Of a stretch of 64,000 bases of DNA, positions 11,191 to 20,999 are shown piece by piece. The DNA is from Furcasterigmium furcatum (lineage: Eukaryota; Ascomycota; Sordariomycetes; Glomerellales; Plectosphaerellaceae), in contig BCIA01000004.1 of the NCBI GenBank assembly GCA_001599815.1, forward strand, positions 3,436,082 through 3,500,081. The letters are read 5' to 3'. Both the position numbers and the translations under genes were made by a program. How positions within the stretch are numbered: position 1 is the stretch's first letter; every line of letters begins with the position of its first letter. Under the pieces are notes generated by a model. It was given only the letters and a program-made list of their open reading frames with translations. It did not search any database and was not told the DNA's origin.

Positions 11191-11886
11191 TGTTGGGGTT
11201 GCAGCTGGTCCGAAGGATGGTTTGCTGGGACGGGAATGGGAAGCATTGGAGAGCGCGAGTTAGCCCCAACGGTGAACAGATTTTGGTCGGCGATTGGGCC
11301 TGCTCGGGCTCGGGGCTGTCTGACCCGAATGGATCCCCAGAATAAGAGGGGCCACTGTCCTCAAAAACCCAGATTCGAACCATGGATTTAGCTATAGACT
11401 GGAGCCTTGATCTGAGGGTGCGTACCAGTAGAGTGAGGGAGTGCTTAGGAAGCAATAGAGAGTAAGTCCGAGTAGTTTAAATCCATCAGGGATGTAGAAT
11501 ACGCCGAAGTCTGACCGTACCGCACTTTGGAGGGCCCCGTGCCCCCTTTAGATATCGGGGATCTGAGCTCTTTCTCTGGATTTACTTCGAGGTGGCCCCG
11601 ACACTTGACTCTCGCATTCGGCTACCATGGTCTGATAGAAAACCAATACAATTGTGTGAGGCTGCCCGGCTGATTTCCACTGAACTCAGCTTGGCTGAGT
11701 TGTAGCCCAGCGAATTTTGATGCGACATGTCGTAATGGGATGTGTGCATGATTCTCTTGCTCTGAATGCGGGACATCGTTCTTGGGGGCATTGCTTCGCT
11801 TCGCGCAAGGATGGGAGATGACATGGTCATGGGTGCTCGAGCGTGGATCTTGAGATGCTCCCATGACTAGGTACGTACATGATTAG
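11191..11886. other. Intergenic region upstream of HET gene
   Basis: Promoter side of the HET gene. The 5' exon of the next gene on the plus strand may lie here, but I could not place it. Confidence 0.5.
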
Positions 11887-13016
11887 GGGTATGAGGGATT
11901 CTGCTCCTTCCCAACAAAAGACGGATGCGTGGGGACAGAACGGCAAGCATACGATACCATCTTTCAATATCGAGCCGACTTAATCGCCAACGCAGAAGAA
12001 CATGAAGGGAATCGGCCTTTACTATGCTGGACGGCAACTGTGAAAGGACCCAGCGATGAGAAGGCCTCGCGGGCCTACCGTCTTCGGGGCTTTGCCCTAG
12101 TATCGTACGTAGTCGGACATGACCTTGTTTAGGTACCTATTCTATGGTCCTCTTTAACTAACAGTCAACATACTAGCCTTATCGACTTTCCGGCCGCCAT
12201 ACCGTTCCGCATCGAGGGGCTCGACCCCAAAGTCGCAGTTCCTACACTTAATGCAATTGTGCAAGCGGAGCATCTTTCTGTCAGCTTGGCAGCTCGGACG
12301 AGGTATTGCCGACGCATCTAGGGTTATATCTAGAAGTAGCAATGCTGCCCTCTTCCTCCTATTCCTCCTCTTCCTCCTACTACTGCTGCTGCTGCTCCAT
12401 CACTAACCGCTCAACCCCACCCCACATTTCCATCTCATCGGACAGTGAGGAATCGACAGACATTGAATCCAGTCATAGCAACCAAGGCAGCAAATCCAAA
12501 TCCCTCATCTCGATTACGCTATCGCCCAACGGCAGTCACGAACCGGACCCCGTCAAACCTCTGACCCCGCATTGGGAGGAAGTCTCTTCTCACGAATCTG
12601 TCGCCTACAACCATCAGTTCCCCGACGAATCCGAAGCCTCCTTTGCTGCCGAGCACAGCATGAAGATCGACACAACGGAATGCCCATCTGATTGGGTCAA
12701 GACTCACCGACGGAACGTTGAGGACTCGTTCAACCGCTTCCTGTCGTTTGCAGTGGGGCTGCCCGACAAGATGACCCCAGCAGTCACTGAACGCCTGCAA
12801 GCTGCTGCCAACGTCATGTACAGGGGCATAGAGGACTTTCAACACATTCATTCAAGTCAAGGGGTCGCCGCGCCCGTCAGCAGTCCACTCGCGCTGACGC
12901 TACAAAAGAAGAAGCTGTGCACAGAGATCGATAAGACCCATCTCATACAAGCCTACATCCTGCTATGCAACCCTGCCGGCGATGAGAAGTTGTCTAAGAG
13001 TAAGCTTGGAAATTAG
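11887..13016 (+). CDS. Hypothetical multi-exon protein (5' end unresolved)
   Basis: Three exons are supported by frame and splice sites: up to 12104 (donor GTACGT), 12177-12302, and 12446-13016. The joins read RLRGFALVS/LIDFPAAIPF and SLAART/SEESTDIESS. The second intron (143 nt) contains a long C/T tract and a CACTAACC branch site; read as coding it would give an implausible Ser/Tyr/Cys run. The open frame of the first exon starts after a stop at 11884-11886 and has no ATG, so an upstream exon is missing. The C-terminal part holds a helical stretch (VEDSFNRFLSFAVGLPDKMT). Function unknown. Confidence 0.45.
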
Positions 13017-13019
13017 ATC

Positions 13020-13340
13020 GTTTCGACTAATGGATTTTAGCACCTTAAGTAGAAGGCACCTCGATTAGGAGACAACTCAAACGAGAGGTATTCTAATTAA
13101 GAGACATCTAAGCTACAAGATGCCTTAACTAATAGGGGGATTTCTAGATTAGAAGCTCCCTAGATAGGAAGATAACTTAATGATATAATGTCTCGATTTA
13201 AAGATATCTAAATAAAAACACACCTTAATGGGAAGCTATCTTGATTAGAAGCTGTCTTGATTAGAAGCTGTCTTAATGGGAAGGTATCTTAATGGGAAGG
13301 TATCTTAATGGGAAGGTATCTTAATGGGAAGATAACTTAG
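13020..13340. repeat. 16-bp minisatellite in AT-rich DNA
   Basis: Seven consecutive 16-bp units occupy 13224-13335. They are of two forms, CTTAATGGGAAGGTAT and CTTGATTAGAAGCTGT, the last three full copies being identical. The preceding 200 bases look like older, diverged units of the same length. It lies between the 3' ends of two convergent genes. Confidence 0.85.
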
Positions 13341-13405
13341 TAAGGGGCTTATTACTTTTATGCAATCGTATAGGTCTGACATTACTCCCTCGCTGTTTAA
13401 ACTTG

Positions 13406-14335
13406 TTACACATAGCAGATCCCTCCTTCTTTGATGTGTTGCAAGTACGCGGACGGGCTGCCTGCAAGCCATAGCAGAAGCTTGAAAAGGCTACTCGCTC
13501 CATCCGACTCTGGATTGGCGCTGTCCTTCGGCAGCTCCTGGGGCTCCTCCAGCCAGCCTCTGCTCGCCGCATCCTGAATGGCCTTGAACCATACGGTAGC
13601 CATCTTCTCGAACCCCTTGTCGCCGGGGTGTGTGTCGTCAACGAGGTCCGCCAGGCCAGGGCCGTCGGGTCCCCGCATGTCGGCAAGAACGACCTTCTTC
13701 GACAGCGCCTGCTGCTGCTCGACGAGTTCGCGGAACTGCTCGTTGACGTCTTTGATGCAATCGTCGACCTCCTTGTTGACGAGGAGGGTGCTGAGCACGA
13801 TGCTGCCGAGGGGGGAGGCTTCCCAGAGGTACTCGAGCATCTCGAGCATGCGCTCGCCGGCCCCGGACGGGTCTTCCTCCTCGGTCTGGAAGCAGTCATT
13901 TGTGCCGGCATTGATGAGGATGAGATTGGGCAACAACTCCGGGACGGACAGCTGTGCCTTTTCGTAGACCTCTGAGATGCGGAAGCCGGGCCAGCCCTCA
14001 ACGTCGTTTTCGCAGTAGAAGCCGGTCTGGGAGCCGACGTACTTGACCGGATTACCGTCCGCCCAGAGGAGCTTCTTGAGGTATTGGCGGTAGCCGTTGC
14101 CGTCGGACGAGCCCTGACCGTAGGTGATGGAGGCGCCGAGGGGCATGATGCGGAGTGAGACGTTGCCGCCGACCATGGCCTGGAAGCGGGGATCCAGCTC
14201 GGGGACCGGCGCCGGGACAGCCTGGACTGTGGCAGTGTTAGCGATCGAAGCGATTCATGATGGGGTGGACATGCCTGCTGACGCCGAAGCCCAGAGCATC
14301 GCAGCCCATCGGGCGATGGGGGATGAAGCAGGCAT
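13406..14335 (-). CDS. Secreted SGNH/GDSL-type esterase
   Basis: Probable secreted carbohydrate or ester hydrolase related to CE3-like SGNH enzymes, 293 aa in two exons (14275-14335, 13406-14226). Exon 1 encodes only the signal peptide, MPASSPIARWAAMLWASASA. The 48-nt intron has a GC donor (AG/GCATGT), a GCTAAC branch and a CAG acceptor; without it the signal peptide is lost. Blocks: IMPLGASITYG (block I, with Ala where GDSL has Asp but the Ser kept), SSDGNGYR, INAGTNDC (block III), DDTHPGDKGF (block V Asp/His). The last 40 residues diverge from the fold and may be a read-through tail. Substrate unknown. Confidence 0.85.
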
Positions 14336-15488
14336 AGCGTTCTTTGCCCACAAAGAAGAGCGGCGAGTGAGCGATGGGATGAGAAGAGGGTTCGTCTCAA
14401 GTCAATTGTGAGATGTTTCTCGTCTCAGCCGATCTTTGACAGTTCTCCGGTCCGATCTTCAGGTACAAACGCTTGGGCATTCAAGGAACAGCTTCCAGAG
14501 TCGCATTGAGCGGGCACAGCTTCAAAGGGCGGGGAGATCTCCAGTTTATAAGGCAATGCATGATGCTGGGGTATCACGGAGCCAAGGATCGACCTCTCAA
14601 ACATCGACCCCGATTCCATTCCTGCCGTCCGTTTCTTGTCGCAGATCCTTGTCCGACACCCCGCTGTAAGCGGCGGACCTGCTATCATAGCCTCAACCGG
14701 ACTAAGGCTCCGGGGACAAGGTGCGCTCAGAGCCCGGACCATGGAAGGAAGCCACGCATTGATGCGCTCAACTCCCCGCGCGTCGGAGGCCAAATGCCTC
14801 TTCCCAGAGGGTGGCTTTGGCGCGCCACGTCACTGCGAGGAACAAGACATTAAGACGTCAATGACGTGTCGGGGATGTGAACAAGGAGGAAAAGTAAGTA
14901 GGGAGGCAAGTCGAGAATGCGTTTGGGCCAGTCGGAAGGGTGAAGCAGGGCATCCGTTCGTCTAAGCCCCTTTCTTTTGCGCATCGAGCAGGCATCGCCA
15001 CCATTTGTTTGCTGCTAGTGGCGTGGCACGACCTGTTCTCCAGCGTGGATCATGCAATGGCCCGTAAGTCAGTTGCAAGTATCGTATCCCGTGGATTCCG
15101 CACCGACAGTGCTGGCTCGCGATAGTGCATTGAGTAAGCCAAGAGTTGTTGTGGTCGTCGAGGAGATGAACAAGGGGACCGTCCAGGGGCCAAGACCAAG
15201 GAATGCGGCTTCAGGGATCCCCTGCAGGCATGGATGTCTTTGAAACAGCAGCGCTCCCCAGCCGCCGAGTCCACTGAGGACAATACCGAGCTCTGGGGCT
15301 GCCAATAGCGAGTCGGGGAGCTTGTTGATGCTATTCATGGAGGCACCCCTGGACGATGGAACCACTGCAAGTCAGAGCCAGCGGTTCAATTGGGCTCCAT
15401 GTTGGATGTGCTATTTGTCGGGCAAGGGCCAAATAACCTTCAATTAGTATGTTTGAAACATGCGACCGCATGTCAAGGGCTCGTCTGA

Positions 15489-15537
15489 CCGCCCCGGACG
15501 CCGGGTCGGCACGCGATGCGTGAGTGGCCTGGGCCCA
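15489..15537 (+). repeat. Direct repeat flanking copy B (left)
   Basis: CCGCCCCGGACGCCGGGTCG then GCACGCGATGCG and GCCTGGGCC; matches the block at 16069-16118 at most positions with small gaps. Confidence 0.55.
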
Positions 15538-15784
15538 GAGTACTCATCAGATGTATCGTCCCCCATGAGGGGATGCAACTGAATCTTGCAAACCGAACTT
15601 CCCAGCAACCTCCGCAACACAAATTATGACGCAGCTTTCGAGATTACAAGAGACTGAAATATATTCCGTCCACAGATATTCTGAGGAACTCGTCCTACCC
15701 GAAATTCAAGAAATCTGTAGCAGCCCAATGCTACATCTGACCACCCCAGCGTCACAAAATACATGGCTATTCCAGCTCTATTAC

Positions 15785-16068
15785 TGGCCAGATAGGTATT
15801 ATCAGAATTTCTTAAAGTCAACAAGGTAGTCCCTTAGATCTGTCTCTCCAGTTCAGCAAGAGTCTATCTCGATTTTCTAAACTTCAGAGAGAGGCTATCT
15901 CAATTACCTGAGGCTCAGTTAGGCAGCCCTTAGACTTAGTTCTAGTTCAGAAAGAGGCCATCTCGATTTCCTGAAGTCGAGAGAGAGTGCATCTCAATAA
16001 TCTGAGGTTGGGCCTGAAGGCTGGTCGACGTGGTCATTCCCAGGCTGGCCATCGTTTCTGCGACCCTC
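15785..16068 (-). repeat. Dispersed degenerate repeat, copy B
   Basis: Read on the minus strand it shows successive 31-bp-type units (GAGATGCACTCTCTCTCGAC, GAGATGGCCTCTTTCTGAAC, GAGATAGCCTCTCTCTGAAG, GAGATAGACTCTTGCTGAAC). It then has the shared end block TAAGGGACTACCTTGTTGAC and AATACCTATCTGG. Confidence 0.6.
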
Positions 16069-16118
16069 CCGCCCAGACCCCGCGTCGGCATGCGATGCAT
16101 CAGTGAAGGCCTGGGACA
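16069..16118 (+). repeat. Direct repeat flanking copy B (right)
   Basis: CCGCCCAGACCCCGCGTCGG then CATGCGATGC and GGCCTGGGAC, about 580 bp from its partner at 15489 and directly abutting copy B. Confidence 0.55.
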
Positions 16119-16154
16119 GGCAAGCCCTAAAATGGCAAGAATTCCCATCCATAA

Positions 16155-17121
16155 CTAAGCGGGCACCTGGCTGACGCTCTCACTGACGGACTTCCCTCCG
16201 TGGACGTTGCTGGTCATGTGCTGAACAATCCGCTTCTCCCTCCTGTCCCTGCGGATGAAGTACCACAGCGCCGTGGCAATGACGGCAACGCCGACGATAG
16301 ATCCTATCACGATTCCTGCGATATCGCCGCCAGAGAGCCCAGACCCGCCGCCGGACGAAGAAGACGAAGACTCCTCATCGTGGTGGTCATCGTCGTCGTG
16401 GCTATGACCGTGGTCGTCCTGGCTGTCAAAGTCGCCGGTGGAGTTGAAACAGGGGATCTCGTAGTCAAAGTCGCTAGCGTCAACGAGGGTGACGTCGGCG
16501 CAGGAGAAGAAGGTCTCATTGACGGGCATGTGGCGCTTGGAATGGGAGTGGTCGGGGTCGATGTACTCGGCGACGTACTGGAGGCGGATGGTTGCGTTCT
16601 GGCCGGCGGAGGCCGAGCTGGGCATGTTCCGGAGATCGATGCAGACGTGGCTGTACTCGAGGGAGCGGATGTTGTTGTGCGAGATGATGGCCTCGAAGTC
16701 GGAGACGCTGGATGGGTCTGGCGGTGGTGAGTGAGCGTTCGGCCTGGGATGGCGAGAGACTTGGGGAGACAAACCGTTCTCGAGGGCGATTGAGACCTGA
16801 ACGTCAAAGACAGGCTGTTTCTGCTCGAGGGCGAGGGCACCGTTGACTGGTCATGGTCATCAATGGTAAGTCGACGGCGGACATGGACTTGATGGAGGGA
16901 AGCTCACCAAGGGGAAACTCAGTGCGATTGCCAGGTCCGCCTGAGGAGCCACAAGGGCCGCGCATCGCATGGTCCTCGTCGACCCATTCACGATCCTAGG
17001 GCCACATGAAGCCCATAGGTCCCATGTTCTCATAGTCTGCCTCGGAGTGAGCGACAACGGCGGGAAGAGCACTGGATAGGGCGAGGGCGCCCGCGGCGAG
17101 GAGGCGCATCGAGGGTGCCAT
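16155..17121 (-). pseudogene. BIM1-like copper-binding cell-surface protein, interrupted by a stop codon
   Basis: Three exons (16908-17121, 16775-16846, 16155-16717) would encode 282 aa of the BIM1-like/X325 family, LPMO-related proteins linked to copper acquisition at the fungal surface. A signal peptide ends at Ala24, exposing His25 as the expected copper-brace residue. Family features follow: MGPMGFMWP, RGPCGSSGG, NRTEFPL, SHVCIDLRNMP, NETFFSCADVTLVDAS and EIPCFN. Then comes an acidic His-rich linker, one membrane segment (GIVIGSIVGVAVIATALWYF) and a basic tail. Codon 42 (16996-16998) is TAG, in frame, between MGFMWP and DREWVDED. Both sides fit the family and no reasonable intron removes it. 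It is either a real nonsense mutation or a base error; everything else is intact, so decay would be recent. Confidence 0.75.
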
Positions 17122-18061
17122 CTTTGATTGCCAGTTGGAAGATATCTCTGTTAGTAATCGATCGTGTTTGATCAAGACTCGAGTGTCCGGAGTGAGTAGC
17201 CAGCACAGGAAGAACCCTCTGGTGATGAAGAGGCAGACGAATGCTCAACCATCACCACTTGTGCGGGGTCGAGCAGCATCTTGAACCGTCCCGCGAGGAG
17301 CAGCGCCTATCGCGAAGAGTCCTGATAAAGCCTCTCGGCTGCAGAAGATGAGCACATATCCCACGCGTCCGGCACTTGTCGTGCAGCTCATCGAGCCAAT
17401 CGAGTCCGGTGAACCTTTTGACAAACTCCCGCCATTCGACGCTGCCAAGCCTCGATCCCCCGGCGGGCGCGCCGGCGGCCAGACTTTCTTTGCCATGGGG
17501 CGGACGTCGAAACTCAACGTCTGCCGAGGCTCTGGTCCTAAGAGAACTCAGTCCGAGGTGATAAACGTCGCGCGCCATGCTCCCGCTCTAGGCAAGGCTA
17601 CCAAGAGAGATGGAGGAGGAAGACCAGAAACCGTGAAGTCGAGGTGGGAGAAGAGAGGTCCTTGGACACTGAATCGGCGCAATGATCGCCCGCCCCAGTG
17701 GTTCTCGTCGCCGAAAGTCTCCATCCGAAGCAAAGTCCGCGCCCCACAAAAATGTTCGGCCGGGCCTGTGCCGGTGATGGCAGCGGACTTGGGCATGATA
17801 TGGATCCATGGATCGCAAAAGGCGTCACAGCTGAATATTGCCTGTGCTAGCAGTGTCGGAGTCGGTATGAACTTGGACCGCTAGGGACTTTCGTCGCCTT
17901 CTCTAATTTCGTTCCCAGGGGAAAGGCTTGCCTTCGTGACGGCTCTCTTCACCAGCATAAATAGCCCCTTTTGCCATGCATCACCAGGCCGTACTGACCA
18001 TGCCTCTCCATCGACTCGAGCAAGCAGATCCTCACAGACCCTGTCCAAGAAAAGCTCCACC
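17122..18061. other. Divergent promoter region
   Basis: Lies between the 5' ends of the BIM1-like gene and the MDR gene. No gene seen. An ATAAATAG TATA-like motif sits about 100 bp before the MDR start. Confidence 0.6.
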
Positions 18062-19087
18062 ATGTCTCCCAGCACCATGTTTGCCTGGCAGTCCCCTGCC
18101 TCCTCCCAGGGCCTAGACGTCGACCTCGTCTTCAACCCTTCCGCCCCGATGCCCGCCGAACCGAAGAAGGGCCCCTTCACCCTCGTCAAGGTCCTCGTCT
18201 CAAGCCTCAACCCCGCCGACATCAAGTCCTGCCAGTCGAACCTCCTCTCCCCCATGATCAAGAAGCCCGTCACCCCGGCCAACGACTTCGTCGGCACAGT
18301 CGTGAAGTCCACCGAGCCCGGCTTCGCAGAGGGCGACCTCGTCGTGGGAATCTTCGGCCGCCTCCTCCAGAACGGCTCCCTGGGAGAATACGTCATCGTC
18401 ATCCCCGGCGACCTCCTCATCAAGCTCGACCCGAGCCTGCGCAGCCGCGCCGAGGAGATCGTCTGCGCCGGCGTCGCGGGCATCACGGCCATCACCGACC
18501 TCACGGGCCTGAACAGGGGGGACAAGGTCTTCATCAACGGCTCGTCGGGCGGTGTCGGGACCTTCTGCGTGCAGATCGCCAAGAACATGGGCCTGACGGT
18601 CGTCGCGACCTGCTCGTCCCGCAACGCCGAGCTGGTCAGGGATCTCGGGGCCGACGTCATCGTGGACTACACCAAGGTCAACGTTCTCGACGCGCTCGTT
18701 GCACATGTGAAGGGGACCGGGGTGTCGTTTGCCCGGGTCATCGACAACGTCGGCTACGACACGTCGCTGTACTACCAGGCACATCGGTACCTGGCCCCTG
18801 ACGGAGATTACCACCTCATCGCCGTGGTGCCGTCGGTTGGCGGCGCCGCGAAGCTGGGCAAGATGTTTTTCTGGCCCGGGTTCCTGGGAGGAGGAAAGCG
18901 GAAGATCACCCTCTCTGGGTTTGTCCCCCCGATGGACCGGTTCCAGGCCGCGGTCGACATGATTGTCAACCGGGAGATCCGCGTGGTCCTGGATGAGGTG
19001 TTCGAGCTCGAGAGGGTGCGGGAGGCGTACAAGAAGCTGCGGCAGGGGCATGCCAGGGGTAAGATCGTGGTGCGTGTGAGCAACTAG
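18062..19087 (+). CDS. Medium-chain (zinc-type, quinone-oxidoreductase-like) dehydrogenase
   Basis: Intronless, 341 aa NAD(P)H-dependent MDR oxidoreductase. The GroES-like half runs to about residue 125 (VLVSSLNPADIKSC, NDFVGTVV, GSLGEYV). The nucleotide-binding half has GVAGITAITDL, the glycine motif NGSSGGVGTFCVQIAKNMG, CSSRNAELVRDLGADVIVDY and RVIDNVG. The C-terminus ends in the usual HARGKIVV. Zinc-ligand Cys/His clusters of true alcohol dehydrogenases are absent, so it is a zinc-free quinone/enone reductase type. The ATG at 18062 sits in CACCATGTC context; an upstream in-frame ATG at 17936 would add 42 residues of leader-like sequence. Substrate unknown. Confidence 0.88.
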   Translation: MSPSTMFAWQSPASSQGLDVDLVFNPSAPMPAEPKKGPFTLVKVLVSSLNPADIKSCQSNLLSPMIKKPVTPANDFVGTVVKSTEPGFAEGDLVVGIFGRLLQNGSLGEYVIVIPGDLLIKLDPSLRSRAEEIVCAGVAGITAITDLTGLNRGDKVFINGSSGGVGTFCVQIAKNMGLTVVATCSSRNAELVRDLGADVIVDYTKVNVLDALVAHVKGTGVSFARVIDNVGYDTSLYYQAHRYLAPDGDYHLIAVVPSVGGAAKLGKMFFWPGFLGGGKRKITLSGFVPPMDRFQAAVDMIVNREIRVVLDEVFELERVREAYKKLRQGHARGKIVVRVSN

Positions 19088-19242
19088 AACGAGCGCGAGA
19101 TAGATGGACGGACAGGCGCGGCGCTGTGGGATATTGGTTGTCATAAGTGTTTCAAGGTACAGAATCTTCTTACAATGCTCCGTGTATGCAAAATCACCGC
19201 CACAATGCAGTGTCCGTTCCATCCCGCCCTGTCCCCGACGTA

Positions 19243-20305
19243 CTAGAGGTTCATGAAGGCGACAAGCCCTGCCACTGCCATAACGCCCCAGCTCACGACG
19301 ACCACGCCGGCCGCCGAATCGCCGTCGCCGGACTCTTCAGCGCCGTCTGAGCCCGTCGGGCTTGGGCTCTCAGTAGCCGAAGGACTGCCGGAGCTTGTCG
19401 GCGACGTGTCGTTGGTCGCCTCGTCAAACCGGTCAACGACAAATTCGACCGTGTCGTCGAAGTATGTCCGGAAATACGAGCCGTGTACCGAAGAAACGTT
19501 GCCGAGGTCGCAGTACCTGTCGCCGGTGTCACACCACGAGCGGATGATCGGGGTGTACGGCAGGCAAGCCGTGATGTTCTGGCGAGCGAAGAGCTGGCAA
19601 TGGCCGTCAGTCTGGGGCTGTTTCAATACACGCTGGAAGACTCACCCCATCCTTGGTGCTGTTTCCCTCGTTCCATGGCGCGTCCGTGGTATGGGATGGG
19701 TCGCCATAGACGATCACAGCAATGACTGGACGCGGAGGTCAGCAATGGTCACCGAGACTAGACACGCGACGACTTACCGCTGCGATTGACAGTCGCCTGG
19801 TCGAAAGGCGGGTTGTCCTCAAATTGGAAGATGTGCCCCTCGTCCTCGCCGCCGCACAAAGTGTTCAGTGTGACCTGAGCGCCCTGAGAGCAACTGAGTC
19901 AATACGCATTTCCCATCTCGGCGGCCGCCGAACCCAGTCTCAGTCTCCCTCGCCGCCAGCACTCACCTGCGAATAGCCCATGAGAACCACCTTGCCATCG
20001 GGGCATCTCTCCGTGTACCGGGTCAGCGCATCGCTCATGGCCTGGACGCCCTCATCGACCGATGTCCCGTAGCTCGCGAACGTTGCCGGATAGTCGACGC
20101 TCTCGATGTTGGACCCCGAGATGGCCTTCTCAATGCCCTCGGCGACGATGCCCATGCGCCCTGGGCCGGGGTCCTCTTCCGAACCCCTGGCGACAATCAT
20201 GTGAACGCCGTCGGCGCAGGTTGTCGCATTCTGGGCGTTTGCGACGGCTGCGACGGCGAGCACCAGGGCGGCTGCGCCTGACTGCACATTCTTCGTCAGC
20301 TTCAT
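19243..20305 (-). CDS. Cutinase-like serine esterase (CE5), probably GPI-anchored
   Basis: Secreted alpha/beta hydrolase acting on cutin or acetylated xylan. Four exons (19967-20305, 19778-19883, 19646-19725, 19243-19593) give 291 aa; all junctions keep frame. Signal peptide 1-24 (ends AAVANA). Catalytic Ser lies in GYSQ/GAQVTLNTLCGG, split exactly by intron 1; Asp in WCDTGDRYCD; His in HGSYF. IVARGSEEDPGPGRMG is the typical fungal CE5 N-terminus. After the catalytic domain a Ser/Thr/Pro linker (TSPTSSGSPSATESPSPTG) leads to a hydrophobic C-terminus (VVVVSWGVMAVAGLVAFMNL), which suggests a GPI anchor. Whether cutin or acetylxylan is the substrate cannot be told. Confidence 0.92.
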
Positions 20306-20999
20306 CCTGTCCGGGTGCGGCGCTGAGGAGTTGAGGGGAGGAGTCTCGCGCTACTTGGAGGAACCGGAAGGATGCAATGGCAGAGAAGGGCGCAGGCTCA
20401 ACAGGCGGCCCAGATGCGACTGGCGGCAGAGGACCTCATAATAAGTACTGTTGGTCCGTTGCACGAACAGCCGAGGATTCCGGGGCTCCAGTGAGCGGCG
20501 GAGCTGGACGAGACAAGAAGCTCGGCCGCTGAGGGTGACGTACTAGCCTGAATCCCCTGTTCTTGGCGGATTCGGCGGTAACCAACTCCCAAGTCCGATA
20601 TGCCGCCCAGGGTCTTCTGATGGCACTTCAAGACAGCTTGGTCAAGCAATGTTTCCCCGTGCCAGCCACAAAACGATCTTCTAGACACTACCGCCGTGAA
20701 TCTGAATTGACCAGAACTGAGTGCCAATCCATGTCTCCTCAGATCCTCGGGTTGAAGGCGAAGCTTGTGATCGTCTCTCAATCGGGTCCGGGGGAGATGC
20801 CAATCTGGGAATCCCACAGCACCTTCAGGGCTTCCCCGGACTCCAACATCTCCGCATGACAGGGATATTCGGGCGCCCCAACCATCTCTCCGTCGGTTGG
20901 TGTCGTGTGAGGGGAAGGTGGTAGGGAATCAACCGCAGCTCCCTGGCAAGGCGACCTCTTTGTCCTCTACAGTCGGCGGCTGGGCCGCTATGGTCACTT
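20306..20999. other. Intergenic region upstream of the CE5 gene
   Basis: Promoter of the esterase and 3' flank of the ankyrin gene. No gene or structure recognised. Confidence 0.6.

Larger units (their letters stand above)
14336..16154. other. Intergenic region with repeat copy B
   Basis: No supported gene over 1.8 kb. Contains the SGNH gene promoter, repeat copy B (about 15785-16068) and a pair of direct repeats at 15489-15537 and 16069-16118. Confidence 0.65.

Noticed and set aside
17348..17884. 178-aa open frame between the BIM1-like and MDR genes
   Set aside because: Sits in a divergent promoter region; Pro/Arg/Ser-rich, with open frames of similar kind on the other strand.
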